The notes beneath the pieces were generated by a model. That model had not been told where the DNA came from. It did no database searches and worked only from the letters and a program-made list of their open reading frames with translations. Source: Craspedostauros australis (lineage: Eukaryota; Bacillariophyta; Bacillariophyceae; Mastogloiales; Achnanthaceae). From it: a DNA stretch of 64,000 bases. The position numbers were made by a program, and so were the translations under genes. The number at the start of each line of letters is the position of its first letter. Position 1 is the first letter of the stretch. This document shows, one piece after another, positions 38,415 through 48,119 of this stretch. The DNA is taken from positions 57,912-121,911 of the forward strand of contig JAMXDE010000080.1 in assembly GCA_026770025.1 (NCBI GenBank), in the 5' to 3' direction.

Positions 38415-39629
38415 TCATGGGATCAGGTTGATGTATTCTTCGAATGTCAGCTTGTGCGATTGGTACCGTGAAGACTGCTGATTACCATTCATGGTGCAAT
38501 GAATGTTGGCGAGGAACGCAGCAACAAAATTAATGTGTGTGAGAGGATTCAGCAGTGTTTTGTTGGCACTGCGAACGCTGACGAGGGGAAAATTTTTCGT
38601 GATCTCCTTGAATGCCCACTCAACACAGATGCGTCCCGACGACATGTCCTTGTTGCACTGCGCCTCGGAGGACCCTGGAACAGTGTCCTTGTATGCAGCG
38701 AATATGTATGGATTAGTAGGATATGCTGCATCACCATAGAGACGATATGGAGGATTGTTCTCATCCAACGGCATGAGAGCCTCCAATCGCTGTTCGATTT
38801 TGCTTTGCTGGAACATGTACCCGTCACTGCGAGCACCCGCAATCGGCCCAAAGTAGTGGATCATCAACCCATCTGGTGCAACGATGCCTTGATAGTGCAA
38901 CCCATGAGCGCGTTTATAGCCAGAGTATAGGCCTTTTTGATTCTCCTTCGGGCGACACGTTTCCCACAACGTGCCGTCGACATAAGCAATCACATCGTCC
39001 ACCAAGCCGTGGGTGAGACGGTGGTTGTTGTTCGCATAGTCAGGGAATCGAGTATGAAACAAACCAATGTCGCTCAGGTACGGCTTGCCAATGGCATAGA
39101 AGTAGGAGTAGAAAGTGGAGGCAATGCTGGAAATGCGGTTGCTGTCCATGCTGAATTTCTCTTCCATGTCACACAGCCGCCCGCGATGTGCCAGACGGAA
39201 CAGCATGACGAGCAATCCCATTTCGTATGATACCGTGTATCGATTCTTCACCTGAATGCATGCAGGATCTAACTCACCAGACACTGCCTGGAATTTGGGC
39301 CAGAGACGGTCAGCCAGACGTTGGAGATCACACGCACGGAAACGAAAGTGACGAACACTTTCGCGGTCGTCCAGTTCCGCGATGGCAATATTCCTGTTGG
39401 TGAACATGGGAGGAGGTCCCAATGGAGTGAGGTAGAGTTGCTGCATCTGTAGCACATGACGGCCCAATGCGACGATGTTGCTATAGTGCTGAATCAAAAT
39501 GACGACTCCTGCATAATCCAGACGTTGGACGTCGATGTCTGCAAGTTGAACGATGGCAGCCTCAAATCGAGCGCTGGCTTCTTGCAATGCCTGCCGCTCG
39601 GGAACGGTATTCCAGTTACGATTGACCAT
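38415..39629 (-). CDS. PIF/Harbinger-type DDE transposase
   Basis: 404 aa, ATG at 39629, stop TGA at 38415. A helical N-terminal part (about 90-180) precedes the DDE_Tnp_4-type catalytic core. Its motifs are VDGTLWETCRP (D218), KRAHGLHYQGIVAPDGL, GPIAGARSDG, LYGDAAYPTNPYI (D300) and GRICVEWAFKEITKNF (E337), giving a complete D-D-E triad. In the family this enzyme cuts the element out and reinserts it, usually with 3-bp duplications. The AAT duplication here agrees in length but departs slightly from the common TWA. The length is typical and no frame damage was seen. It lies opposite the accessory gene inside intact TIRs. Confidence 0.9.
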   Translation of the reverse strand: MVNRNWNTVPERQALQEASARFEAAIVQLADIDVQRLDYAGVVILIQHYSNIVALGRHVLQMQQLYLTPLGPPPMFTNRNIAIAELDDRESVRHFRFRACDLQRLADRLWPKFQAVSGELDPACIQVKNRYTVSYEMGLLVMLFRLAHRGRLCDMEEKFSMDSNRISSIASTFYSYFYAIGKPYLSDIGLFHTRFPDYANNNHRLTHGLVDDVIAYVDGTLWETCRPKENQKGLYSGYKRAHGLHYQGIVAPDGLMIHYFGPIAGARSDGYMFQQSKIEQRLEALMPLDENNPPYRLYGDAAYPTNPYIFAAYKDTVPGSSEAQCNKDMSSGRICVEWAFKEITKNFPLVSVRSANKTLLNPLTHINFVAAFLANIHCTMNGNQQSSRYQSHKLTFEEYINLIP

Positions 39630-39975
39630 GGCAACGATGGTAAGTAATAATCGAACGCGTGGAGGAGCTGCGTGTGCGAAGGTGCGATGAACACAGAAGA
39701 ATTGAAGGAGCAGCGATTATAGCATGACATGTAGCATGGAGGGAATGCATCATGCAACATCAAAAAAGGAACCGATGATGTGTTGTGACACTCATGACCA
39801 AAATGTGACGCTCTTCGGGAGAAGTGAAAGCGAACATGTCTAAATTAGATACCCTAGAGATGGCGCGAACGGTTATTGACTCCACGTAATCCAAGCAGTA
39901 TTCTGTCACGCAACAGTCCTGTGCAGTTTCCGTCACTCGAGACTCCATGTCACATGTGACATGGCGCCTGGGGGC
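39630..39975. other. Upstream region of the Harbinger transposase
   Basis: About 345 bp between the transposase ATG and the right TIR. It should carry the transposase promoter. A small palindrome, CATGTCACATGTGACATG, lies at 39947-39964 near the TIR. Confidence 0.45.
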
Positions 39976-40011
39976 CTCTCGATGGAAATCGCAACAATGC
40001 GATAACTCTCT
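39976..40011 (-). repeat. Right TIR of the Harbinger element
   Basis: Inverse complement of 35911-35946 with two mismatches. It is followed by the second AAT. Confidence 0.9.
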
Positions 40012-40165
40012 AATGAAAGTAATAAAATCGACGTTACCGCCTATAACGTCTATTTAACCTTCACATATTGGAACATCGGAGTTGGTCTTGGCTCGTCGGC
40101 GTCGAGGAGTGCCTCGAACACGGGATTGGTGTGGCGAAGGGCGTTTGTCCGTTCTCCGGACACAC

Positions 40166-40189
40166 TTTCAACGAATTTCCCGTGCCTTG
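40166..40189 (-). repeat. Right TIR of TIR element copy 1
   Basis: 24 bp, ending ATTTCCCGTGCCTTG, followed by CCG. It is complementary to 32142-32165. Confidence 0.85.
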
Positions 40190-41714
40190 CCGATGATGTG
40201 ATCTGTTCGTGTGCTGGTTGCGTCTGGTGGTGGTCGTCATTGGAGGGGTTCGGGTGGCTATTTTCGTTGGCCTGGCTGGCGACCCCAGCCAATCAAATGG
40301 CTTACTACTCCACTCGGGAGGATACGGAAAAGCACAGACCAGCGCGTCAAGTCTTGGGACGTATCTAAATTGTTAATCCTGCCTTTCGAAAAAGGTCTGA
40401 AAATATCCCTAATGACGTTTTGCTTGCGTCCGGACGCAAATTGGGCCAATTTGCGTGGGGACGCAAATGGAAGGTCGCCGAAAATGCCACTTGTACTACT
40501 TAAGTCCCATGTTCCTCCACGATGTCCCGTGTTGCAGAAAAAAACGTGCTTTGCCTCCGAAACCCGAAAACGGTTTTCTTTTTCTGACTCCTTCGAGTAA
40601 CGCATTTATTTGGCGATTTCACAAAAAAACCCACGATGCAGCACGGCGTCATTGGTCATGTCTCAGGGGTTCCTTTCCGTGCGCCTGACTTGCTTTTCTG
40701 ACGTCATGGGATCTGAGGTAATAAAATTTTACTTTTTGATTTCGATGTCATCCACCACGATCCTGACAACAACACCAAAATCCTGGCAACGGTGTAACAC
40801 AACAAGGAGGGAGGCGCACGAATCATGATTATTGTTTGTTCAATTCCCACAACTGCAACGATTATTATCAATTTAAGACATGAGGCATGTCGTGAGTCGA
40901 GCTGGCCAGCGCAAGAGGATTTGAAAAAAAACGGCTTCCCGTAAAGCGTATTTGAGCGAGTCCGTTGAGTCGCCGCTTGCGTCCGGACGCAAGCTACGTA
41001 GGCCAGTATCAGGCCAACATCATTAGGGGTATACGCAAGTGTTGCTGTTGCTGTTGCTGTTGCCGTGAACGTGGACGTGTCAGGAAGCCGCCACCAACGC
41101 TGCGCTGCTTGACACAACACGCACAAACGTGGAAACACCCAAATGGGCCAAATGACCAACAACGCGAGGAATCAACGCAACACCGAATCTGCCGCAACAT
41201 CACCATCCACACCGTTGGATACCATCGCCGTCTGATATCGACCGTCAAAGACGTCATCATTTTCGTCCGCGGTGAAGACAAGCCAGCCAGGTATTTATGT
41301 CGTAGAAGCTAGCTAAATATATCTAACCCTACTGGACAACACGAAAAATCATGTTCTAAAAATATCATGTTTTACGATGTCAAATCCGCAAGAACGTACG
41401 TGCGAACCCTGAATGGGGTCGTATGAGGATGTGTGATGTGAATTGTATTACAGCGCGCCGCGCGTTGGGGGTGTCAGACACTTGTAAGATTGAGCGCTCC
41501 ATGGCTTTCTTGTCCCAGCGACGCTCTCCCAAGCCCGCTGATACTGTCTACCGATGGATGGCGAGATCCTTTCGATACTACGGTTGTGCTGAAGACCGAA
41601 TTATGAAGGTGATTTGTCATCATCCGTATGGTGGCTGGCCCAAACCCTTCAAGACTTGGATTTGGTGTGGAACCGGAGGAGGATTGTGCTCGTGCTCTTA
41701 CTCCCACAGGGCGC
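40190..41714. other. Intergenic with two copies of a perfect palindrome
   Basis: No gene recognised. TTGCGTCCGGACGCAA occurs at 40424-40439 and again, extended to 20 bp, at 40975-40994. A (TTGCTG)n-like run lies at 41040-41066. The region holds the 3' flank of the gene ending at 41715. Confidence 0.5.
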
Positions 41715-44261
41715 TTAGGTGCAGGTGATTGGGCAAGAGCTGCCAGAGGCAATGGTCAAGACAGCAGTGAGAGGCGCGCAGGTGGAAGTCGGCCCAATAC
41801 CGTGTTGGCATCGGCTGCATCCCCCTACAGGGGTATCGTTGCACACGCCGTCGGAGAGGGTGATGTCCGCGTTAAAGTCGTAGTCGTAGCCCAGGTAGTA
41901 GCAGGAGTCCTCCGGCACGCAAGTACCATCACCGATAAGTGTGTCTCCCTCGAACTGGTTATAGTTTATGCCGATGTAGGAGTGGTGAGCGTTGATGTTC
42001 GTGCACGAGCGGACGTTGGCACAGGACCCGGCTCCCACAATAGTATTGGACACACGCTTGTTATTGGTGGTGCCGTTGCCCTGGGTGGGTGTTGTGGTCG
42101 CGTAATTTTCTGCTCCAGCACCCATGTCAGCACAGGCTCTATCCATAGCACATGATCCTGCGCCAATAATGGCGTCGCCGTTGGACTGTTGCGCGAAGGC
42201 GTAGCATGCCCTGGTTCCAATGCACGATCCTGGCCCAATGATGGAGGCCTTGTCACTTCCAGAGTTGAAGTTGAAGTGGGAGCATGCATCAAAACCGGGA
42301 GAAGCGCCAGAGAGGCAGGATCCCTGGAAGATCATGGACTGAGTCTCGATGCTTTTGCAGGCCTTGTCCCCAATGCAACTGTTGGATGCGATAGACGCGA
42401 TCCCGGTCCAGGAGCAGGCCGAGGCTATGTTGCAGCACGTGCGCCCTGCCATACCACACCAAGCCATAGCCTCAGGAGCGGTTCCAGTGAACATCTCACC
42501 GGTGGTGGCGGCGGCGGCGGCCGCGCTGAAGATATCGAGGACACCGGTCTTTCCGCTGATGGTGTTGAAGAGAGCGACGCCGTCAGCAATGGTTGCCTGG
42601 TTTTCGAAGATCCTGAGGAGATCAGCTTCATTCTGGATAGTGGAGAGAAGGGTCCTTCCCTCTGCTGTGTCTGGTGTTCCGAGGGCAAACAGGAATGTCA
42701 AGGGAGTTGGAGCAGAAGTTGGAGCTGTGGGTGCTGATGTTGGAGCAGAAGTTGGAGCTGCTGTTGGACCAGTGGGGGCTGATGTGGGAGGTGACGTGGC
42801 AGGTGTTGGGAAAGGGGTGGGGGAAAAGGTTGGACAGTCTGTGGGCAAGGTGTCCTTGCCAATGCAATACTCATCCACTCTGTCACCAGTGGGATTCATG
42901 TTGCTGTCGCTGCCTCCCTTTGGACAGGCCCCATCAACATCGCTGATGATGTAGACTTCGTCGGAGTTGCACTCCGTCTTCGTCATGCATCCTCTGCAGC
43001 CTTCGACACTGCCGCATCCACCAGGAGGGACGACGAGGTCGGTTGTCATCCTGTCATTGAATCCCATCTTCTCGCATGACCCATCGGCGGCGCAACCACC
43101 AGCACCAATGGTGAGGCTGCCTGCATACTTGCCTGCAGTACCATGGTTGACAGTGGAATGGGCATCCTTGCAGGCATTGCTGCCAACACACGCATTCTCA
43201 CCGATGTCGATGTGGCTGCGGATGCGGGTGGAGGCCTTCTGCACGACGCGGCGTCCAGCTGCATTGCATGCCTCTGATCCAATACATGCACCGGTCTGGA
43301 TGGTGACATCACCATGAGAGCGGCGTCCCACTCCCTCACAAGATTGAGGGGTGGTGCATGACATCTCACCGACGAAGGTGACTCCTGTGATGGACGGGTT
43401 GATTTCATTTTCGTTCATCAACTCGCATGCACTCGCGCCTGTGCAGGAGGAATCAAGGACGAGGGGATTGGGACCCATATCCTTGCAGGCGCTGTCACCA
43501 GTGCAGGCAGTGATGGCGATGGTCATGAATGGAGGAGAGTTGGAGGCGGAACCGGTGACTGAGGTGCATCCTGAGGATCCTTGGCAGCATGGATCTGCGA
43601 CGGCAGGCGATTGCATCGCAGCGATGTCCGTGCATGCTGTGCTCATTTCATCTGGTCGTTCGGTGATGAGGAGCGGCTTGGTGGCAGCAACCAGGGTCAA
43701 TTGGCCAGCAAGGATATCGCTGGATGCGTACTTGTTGAAGAGCTTGCGAGCGGCTCCTTCGCCAAGGTCTCCTGCGCATCCGAAGAAGTTTTGCAGTTGC
43801 TCGGATTCCTTGACGGCCCTGATGGCTTCGCGGCAGGATTGCTTGGCAGAGTTACAGATGATGGTTTTGGCGCTTTGCTCTTCTGTTGTGAGGGCGGTAT
43901 TGCCATCTGGCTTGCAGACAACGGAGATGGTGGAATCGAAGACGGTTGGGGCAGCTGATGGTTTGGCAGTTGGCAGGAGGGTGGGCTGGGAGGTCGGCGA
44001 GGTAGTCAGCGACCCAGTAGGCAATGCGGTTGGCGGGGTCGTTTCTGGATCAGTTGGGTTTTCAGTGGGTGGCACTTGATTGTTCTTGTTGCTCTTGTTG
44101 GTGTCACCGCCGGCGCCCTTGAGGATGCGGGTCTTCATCATCATCATGTGGAGTTTCTCGGTTGGATCCACAGGAATCCTGTTGCCGCGGAGCACGGCGT
44201 CGACCGTTGCCGTGTCGGCGAGAGCGAGAAAGGTCGCGAAGGCTGTCTTGGTGTAGATCAT
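41715..44261 (-). CDS. Secreted Cys-rich repeat protein with PT-rich linkers
   Basis: 848 aa, ATG at 44261. The N-terminus (MIYTKTAFATFLALADTATV) could be a signal peptide. A first P/T-rich segment (about 65-110) leads into a Cys-rich repeat block. Its units follow the pattern G-x-x-(A/S)C-x-G-x-x-(A/S)C, for example TACTGDSACKDMG, SSCTGASACELM and ENACVGSNACKDA. A PTSAPT-type linker of about 45 residues (near 490-535) separates it from a second block of the same repeats (NSCIGDKACKSI, GSCIGTRACYAF, GSCANVRSCTNI). P/T-rich linkers joining Cys-rich modules are typical of diatom secreted or cell-wall proteins. The repeats suggest a disulfide-stabilised solenoid. I do not recognise a catalytic domain, and the function is unknown. 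Confidence 0.8.
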   Translation of the reverse strand: MIYTKTAFATFLALADTATVDAVLRGNRIPVDPTEKLHMMMMKTRILKGAGGDTNKSNKNNQVPPTENPTDPETTPPTALPTGSLTTSPTSQPTLLPTAKPSAAPTVFDSTISVVCKPDGNTALTTEEQSAKTIICNSAKQSCREAIRAVKESEQLQNFFGCAGDLGEGAARKLFNKYASSDILAGQLTLVAATKPLLITERPDEMSTACTDIAAMQSPAVADPCCQGSSGCTSVTGSASNSPPFMTIAITACTGDSACKDMGPNPLVLDSSCTGASACELMNENEINPSITGVTFVGEMSCTTPQSCEGVGRRSHGDVTIQTGACIGSEACNAAGRRVVQKASTRIRSHIDIGENACVGSNACKDAHSTVNHGTAGKYAGSLTIGAGGCAADGSCEKMGFNDRMTTDLVVPPGGCGSVEGCRGCMTKTECNSDEVYIISDVDGACPKGGSDSNMNPTGDRVDEYCIGKDTLPTDCPTFSPTPFPTPATSPPTSAPTGPTAAPTSAPTSAPTAPTSAPTPLTFLFALGTPDTAEGRTLLSTIQNEADLLRIFENQATIADGVALFNTISGKTGVLDIFSAAAAAATTGEMFTGTAPEAMAWCGMAGRTCCNIASACSWTGIASIASNSCIGDKACKSIETQSMIFQGSCLSGASPGFDACSHFNFNSGSDKASIIGPGSCIGTRACYAFAQQSNGDAIIGAGSCAMDRACADMGAGAENYATTTPTQGNGTTNNKRVSNTIVGAGSCANVRSCTNINAHHSYIGINYNQFEGDTLIGDGTCVPEDSCYYLGYDYDFNADITLSDGVCNDTPVGGCSRCQHGIGPTSTCAPLTAVLTIASGSSCPITCT

Positions 44262-45396
44262 GGTTGCTCGGTACTTGGTGGTTGGTGATTGATCGTTCGG
44301 GGTTGATAGTTGTTTGCTTGGTGTTGTCAGTTGACAACTTGGATGGATTTATGAGATGAAGAGTTTGATTGCTGCTTGTTTGGGCCATTTTGTGTGCGTC
44401 TTCGATGTTGTGCATGAGGCAACATGGTACGAGGATGGCATGACGCCAAGGAGGCCAAAGCTCCGCCACAACCAGAACCTTCACAACTGGTGACATCACC
44501 GTTGGATAGAAAGACTCCGTGGATCGATGCCGATGACCAACACTTATGGTGCAGCATGACCCTCCCCAACGTCCATCACATGTTGGGCCTGAACTATTTG
44601 ACGTCCGAGCAAAGCGCATGCAAGCATGGTGGGACAAGTAGACATGGAACATGCCGCCCTTGCTCAACTCCACATGCCATCATCTGTCGTCCTTCTTGAT
44701 CCGCTGTTCTCGTCTGTACCAGGACAGGACTTTGTCGCAGTCTGGTTTCCACAAGGGCACTCTCCATGTGTTTTGGCATGCAACACGCAACACTCAACAC
44801 GCAACCGCCACAACCCATTCGGTAAAACAACACTCTTGGAGTCGAGCAGCGGGAACAAGCATCAAGCTCTTGATCACTCCAACGCAAGAACGCAAACGAT
44901 GAATCGGTATCTGGGTTTGCGCCTTCCCAGCAAAAAAGGAGAGAGAAAAAAGACTCGCCAACTGATGGGGTGGAAGGGTCTTTCGTGATCGTCGCCTCTG
45001 TGATGCAAGCACAATCAGGTTGTCGAAGCTCTTACGGAACGAGAGCTGAATGCACTTTGTAGGATCAAACACCGATTCGCATTTTGGTTGGCGTACGACT
45101 CGCCCTGGCATGAACACTCCAACACTAAAACATTTACAGTGCAGCTACACCACTCAACAGTTACGAACGTGCTGCCCTGTCTCTGAAGACGCAAGTGGGG
45201 GTTCCTGCTCTTCAGATTGGGAACCGTTTCGCGTTGGTGTTGGGGTTTGTGGCTCTCCCACTTCACTCTCACGAGCATTCACGTGACGAATACAACACAA
45301 CTCTGCACAAGTTTCGTGACATGTTGCGAACGAATGTTCGTCCGCACGGCGAAGACTCTCTGTTGGGCAAAGACAAAGAGGCATTCGATGACCCCT
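44262..45396. other. Intergenic, upstream of the Cys-rich protein gene
   Basis: Should contain the promoter of the gene starting at 44261 (GGTTGATAG/GGTGATTG-like repeats near 44275-44310). Short frames are present but none is convincing. Confidence 0.4.
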
Positions 45397-46356
45397 TGTG
45401 CCTCAAAGAGCCGGCTGTAGCCAAACAAATTGGCGATGTTTGGCGATGTTTGGATCACAGAAACTGCTCTGTAGAATGTAGTACATTTTCTACGTAAGTC
45501 CCGAACAAAAAAGGCTAACAACAGCATCAACCAAAGTTAAGCTCTCCGGACTTAGCTCGTGTGCATGTTCCTGTACTCGTCTTTCTATTGTAGCATCGTA
45601 TATAGTATATATATACAATCCTAAAGTTTGGTGTCTGTTGCTCTCCTGCTCGGTGAGCGCTGATGTGATCTGTCAAGCACCCCCATCATTCACGGACGTT
45701 TTTGGCTTCTGGTTGGCTTGTTTTCCTGTTCTGATTGGTCAAAACAACTGATCCAACCATCGATGACGTCATGATGACGCAAGCATTGGAACCAGAATTC
45801 TCCAAACTTGCCGCCGAAATTGGGGATCCGAGTGGTCAAATATCGTTCCGACCTCCATGGGAGCACTAAACGCAAGCATATCTCCATACCATCGCACTCA
45901 AACTCAATATATACCATATGGTTGTGACCGCCTCGGAGAGAGTATTCTTAAATGATATATATTGTACAGATTGAGCCAAAGACCGCTAAGTCCGGAGACT
46001 TCAAAGATGGAGAGTCGAATTTCTCGAAAAAAGAGGCAAGATCCTACCGGACTCCTGTAGAATTCTACTTGTAGCCAAACATCGCCAAACAAAACCCGGT
46101 CCGTCCGTCGTCCGAAGGCAAAACCACACCAAGGGGGTCAACAAACAGACAAAGATCGACGAGATGGTAGTAATAACAAGATAATGCTATTGCTTGCCTG
46201 GATAGCCCTGAGTCTTAAGTATATGTAGATGCAAAGAGATATTCGATTGAGTGTCTATAACTTTAAGTCTGAGTTTGGGAAAAACGGGTCCAAAATCTGT
46301 AGCCAATCATCGCCAAACATCGCCAAACATTTGGGTCCGGCTCTTTGAGGCACTTG
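45397..46356. repeat. Imperfect inverted-repeat (foldback) region
   Basis: The left arm, at 45397-45453, holds GTGCCTCAAAGAGCCGG and then TTGGCGATGTTTGGCGATG. The right arm, at 46298-46356, is its complement. A second nested pair around GCTAAGTCCGGAG lies at 45541-45557 and 45985-45997. The CCAAACATCGCCAAACA motif occurs once more at 46076-46092. The whole could be a foldback or MITE-like element of about 0.96 kb. No clear target duplication was found. Confidence 0.55.
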
Positions 46357-46859
46357 GGGAAGGGAAAACGCATTTTTTAATCGCGACTCAGAAAGAAGAG
46401 AAAGTGGGTCCAAACTTGCTATTTTCCAAATTTTCTTGCTCTTCGCTCGAATCAGCCATTTCACAGGTTCTGCTGTTGCTTTCCTCGTGTATTTGTGACT
46501 TGCCTTGGGTCTGGGACAACAAGCCCATCATCCATTGCAACTTCGTCCATAACTTGCATCCGCACTTCACGACGATCCTCCCCGCAACAACGAATAGTGG
46601 TCCAGCCCGCCATACTTACAATGCAAGTTGCTTCTCTCTTCCTCCCCATGCATGCTGTGCACACTTATTTTTCTGTTGCTGTTGTACCGTATAGACTATA
46701 ATCCATAATTATGTGCCGCAGCTGCTTTCGTACTGCCTCGTTTATTCCACACGAGCCATGCAGTGGGAACGGATAATGTTGGCAGGTCTTGCCTTGCTGT
46801 GTGGTTGTATACAATTGAGTATGCCAGTACATATATAATGTACACGCGGGAGACACGGA
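46357..46859. other. Intergenic, no gene recognised
   Basis: About 500 bp of C/T-rich and A/T-rich sequence before the solo LTR. No motifs were seen. Confidence 0.5.
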
Positions 46860-47031
46860 TGTCGAGATGTACATGTGAGTATATGTCGAGATGTATGTGT
46901 ATATGTGCATCGTTCACCCGCTATTCTCTCATACGCACTTGGACGGTACAACTACACTCGTGTAGATAGTATAATGTGATTCGTCAGAATTACAGCGGAA
47001 ATGGAACACACAAAAAGGTGCAAGATTTCTG
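46860..47031 (+). repeat. Solo LTR of copia family A, left piece
   Basis: Begins TGTCGAGATGTACATG like the LTRs at 5346 and 12485, and runs to GCAAGATTTCTG, where TIR element copy 2 has inserted. It continues at 51143. No copia coding region is attached, so it is a solo LTR. No 5-bp duplication is visible around it (ACGGA and GCCAA). Confidence 0.88.
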
Positions 47032-47055
47032 CAAGACACGGGAATTTCGCCGAAA
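47032..47055 (+). repeat. Left TIR of TIR element copy 2
   Basis: 24 bp, one mismatch to the complement of 51119-51142. Confidence 0.9.
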
Positions 47056-47198
47056 GTTCGCGGAGACCACATGCGCAAGACTCCAATCAGCCCAGTCCCG
47101 TTCACAACCACGTCAAAACCCCAATGAGTCGGACGGGGAGACCGAGCCCGTGTGTCACGACGTTAACTAGACGTTATAGACGTTACGAGTAGTAATGT

Positions 47199-47331
47199 TA
47201 CTTTCATCGAAGTCCTGTTACTTTCATCGAAGTGACATTACTTTCATCGAAGCGTGACTACTTTCATCGAACCCGTGTTACTTTCATCGAATGGTTGCGA
47301 CCATCATTGGCGCGTGCGTACTTTCGTCGAA
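47199..47331 (+). repeat. 20-bp array of TACTTTCATCGAA, left
   Basis: Copies start at 47199, 47219, 47239, 47259 and 47279. One variant starts at 47319, still in the 20-bp phase. The 13-bp core is constant, while the 7 bp between cores vary (for example GTCCTGT, GTGACAT, GCGTGAC). The motif AGACGTTATAGACGTTACG precedes it. Confidence 0.93.
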
Positions 47332-47389
47332 ACGCCACCAACCAATTTTGTGCGAAGCTGTGAGTCATGTTATTCTGTTGGTTCACGAG

Positions 47390-47755
47390 GAAATCCACGA
47401 ACCAGCCCTTTCGAAGTCCCGAATTCCGCCAGCCAGTCGATTTTCACAGCACTCAGTTGCACAAAACGTGTGAGCGACATCTCGTGGACACAGAGATTTC
47501 ACATCGACCTCCAAGGCCAGAATATAAATGTAGACCGCCTGTATCACACAGGAAAAGTACAAGCCACATCATACATGTTTGTCATACTGGTAACATTAAC
47601 CAGTGCATATGAACATACATCATCTAATGAAAGGAATGAATGCCTACTATAGTTGTAGATATGTGCATCATTCACCTGTTTGCTCCAATTCTGTGTTTTG
47701 TGGATTTTATTCTGACCAAGTCTTCATTGAAAAGTATAAACATATTCCATCTAAA
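47390..47755 (+). repeat. Left inverted arm of TIR element copy 2
   Basis: Complementary to 50035-50420. The best-kept part is GTATCACACAGGAAAAGTAC and what follows (47541-47582), which pairs with 50221-50268 with one mismatch. The arm also contains a stretch resembling the early part of the family-A LTR (ATATGTGCATCATTCACC). Confidence 0.75.
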
Positions 47756-48119
47756 CAAGATCAGAGCATTGAGATCATTTCAATGGTTATACTACCAGCT
47801 TGCGAGTGACTGGATCCATCTAGAAGTTGTTGCACATTGTACGCGATCAAATCACATGATACCGCACGGCGACTCTGCGCGGTATGCAGGGTTTTGACCA
47901 AACCTTCATATGAAAGATCCAACATCTGCAATTCTACCAACATCGTCATAGTGAAAGTGCTTCAATGGGTATGGGGGTGGTTTCCAAGTATCTGGATCCG
48001 TCTGGAAGGAATCCTGGTATCCAAATCTATGAACCTCATCATACTGTGCGGTACGCTTGACTCTGTGCTGCATTACGCATATCTATGCATTTAGCAGGCT
48101 GTTTTGAGAGATATGATCA

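Larger units (their letters stand above)
35911..40011. mobile_element. PIF/Harbinger DNA transposon, complete two-gene copy
   Basis: 4101 bp, with 36-bp TIRs (35911-35946 and 39976-40011, 34 of 36 matching). The 3-bp target duplication is AAT (35908-35910 and 40012-40014). It encodes two convergent genes: a DNA-binding accessory protein (36455-37984, +) and a DDE transposase (39629-38415, -), the standard Harbinger pair. Subterminal copies of the TTTCCATCGAGAGAGT motif recur at about 35935 and 36060. Both frames are open and the ends are intact, so the copy could be autonomous. It inserted within an array repeat of the larger TIR element. Confidence 0.9.
32142..40189. mobile_element. Large TIR element with 20-bp subterminal arrays (TIR family, copy 1)
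   Basis: Bounded by 24-bp inverted repeats (left starts CAAGGCACGGGAA; right is its complement, with two mismatches). The 3-bp target duplication is CCG at 32139-32141 and 40190-40192. Arrays with a 20-bp period lie inside each end and point the same way. A nested Harbinger transposon occupies 35911-40011, so the element itself is about 3.9 kb. The end sequences, an AGACGTTA motif between TIR and array, and the array core all match the second copy at 47032-51142, but in inverse orientation. No transposase of its own was found, so it is probably non-autonomous. Subterminal repeat arrays with 3-bp duplications recall CACTA/EnSpm elements, but the TIR does not begin CACTA. Confidence 0.85.

Noticed and set aside
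40050-40292. 80-codon minus-strand frame spanning the right TIR of TIR copy 1
   Set aside because: It reads through the TIR and flanking genomic DNA, and the part shared with TIR copy 2 is explained by the TIR itself.
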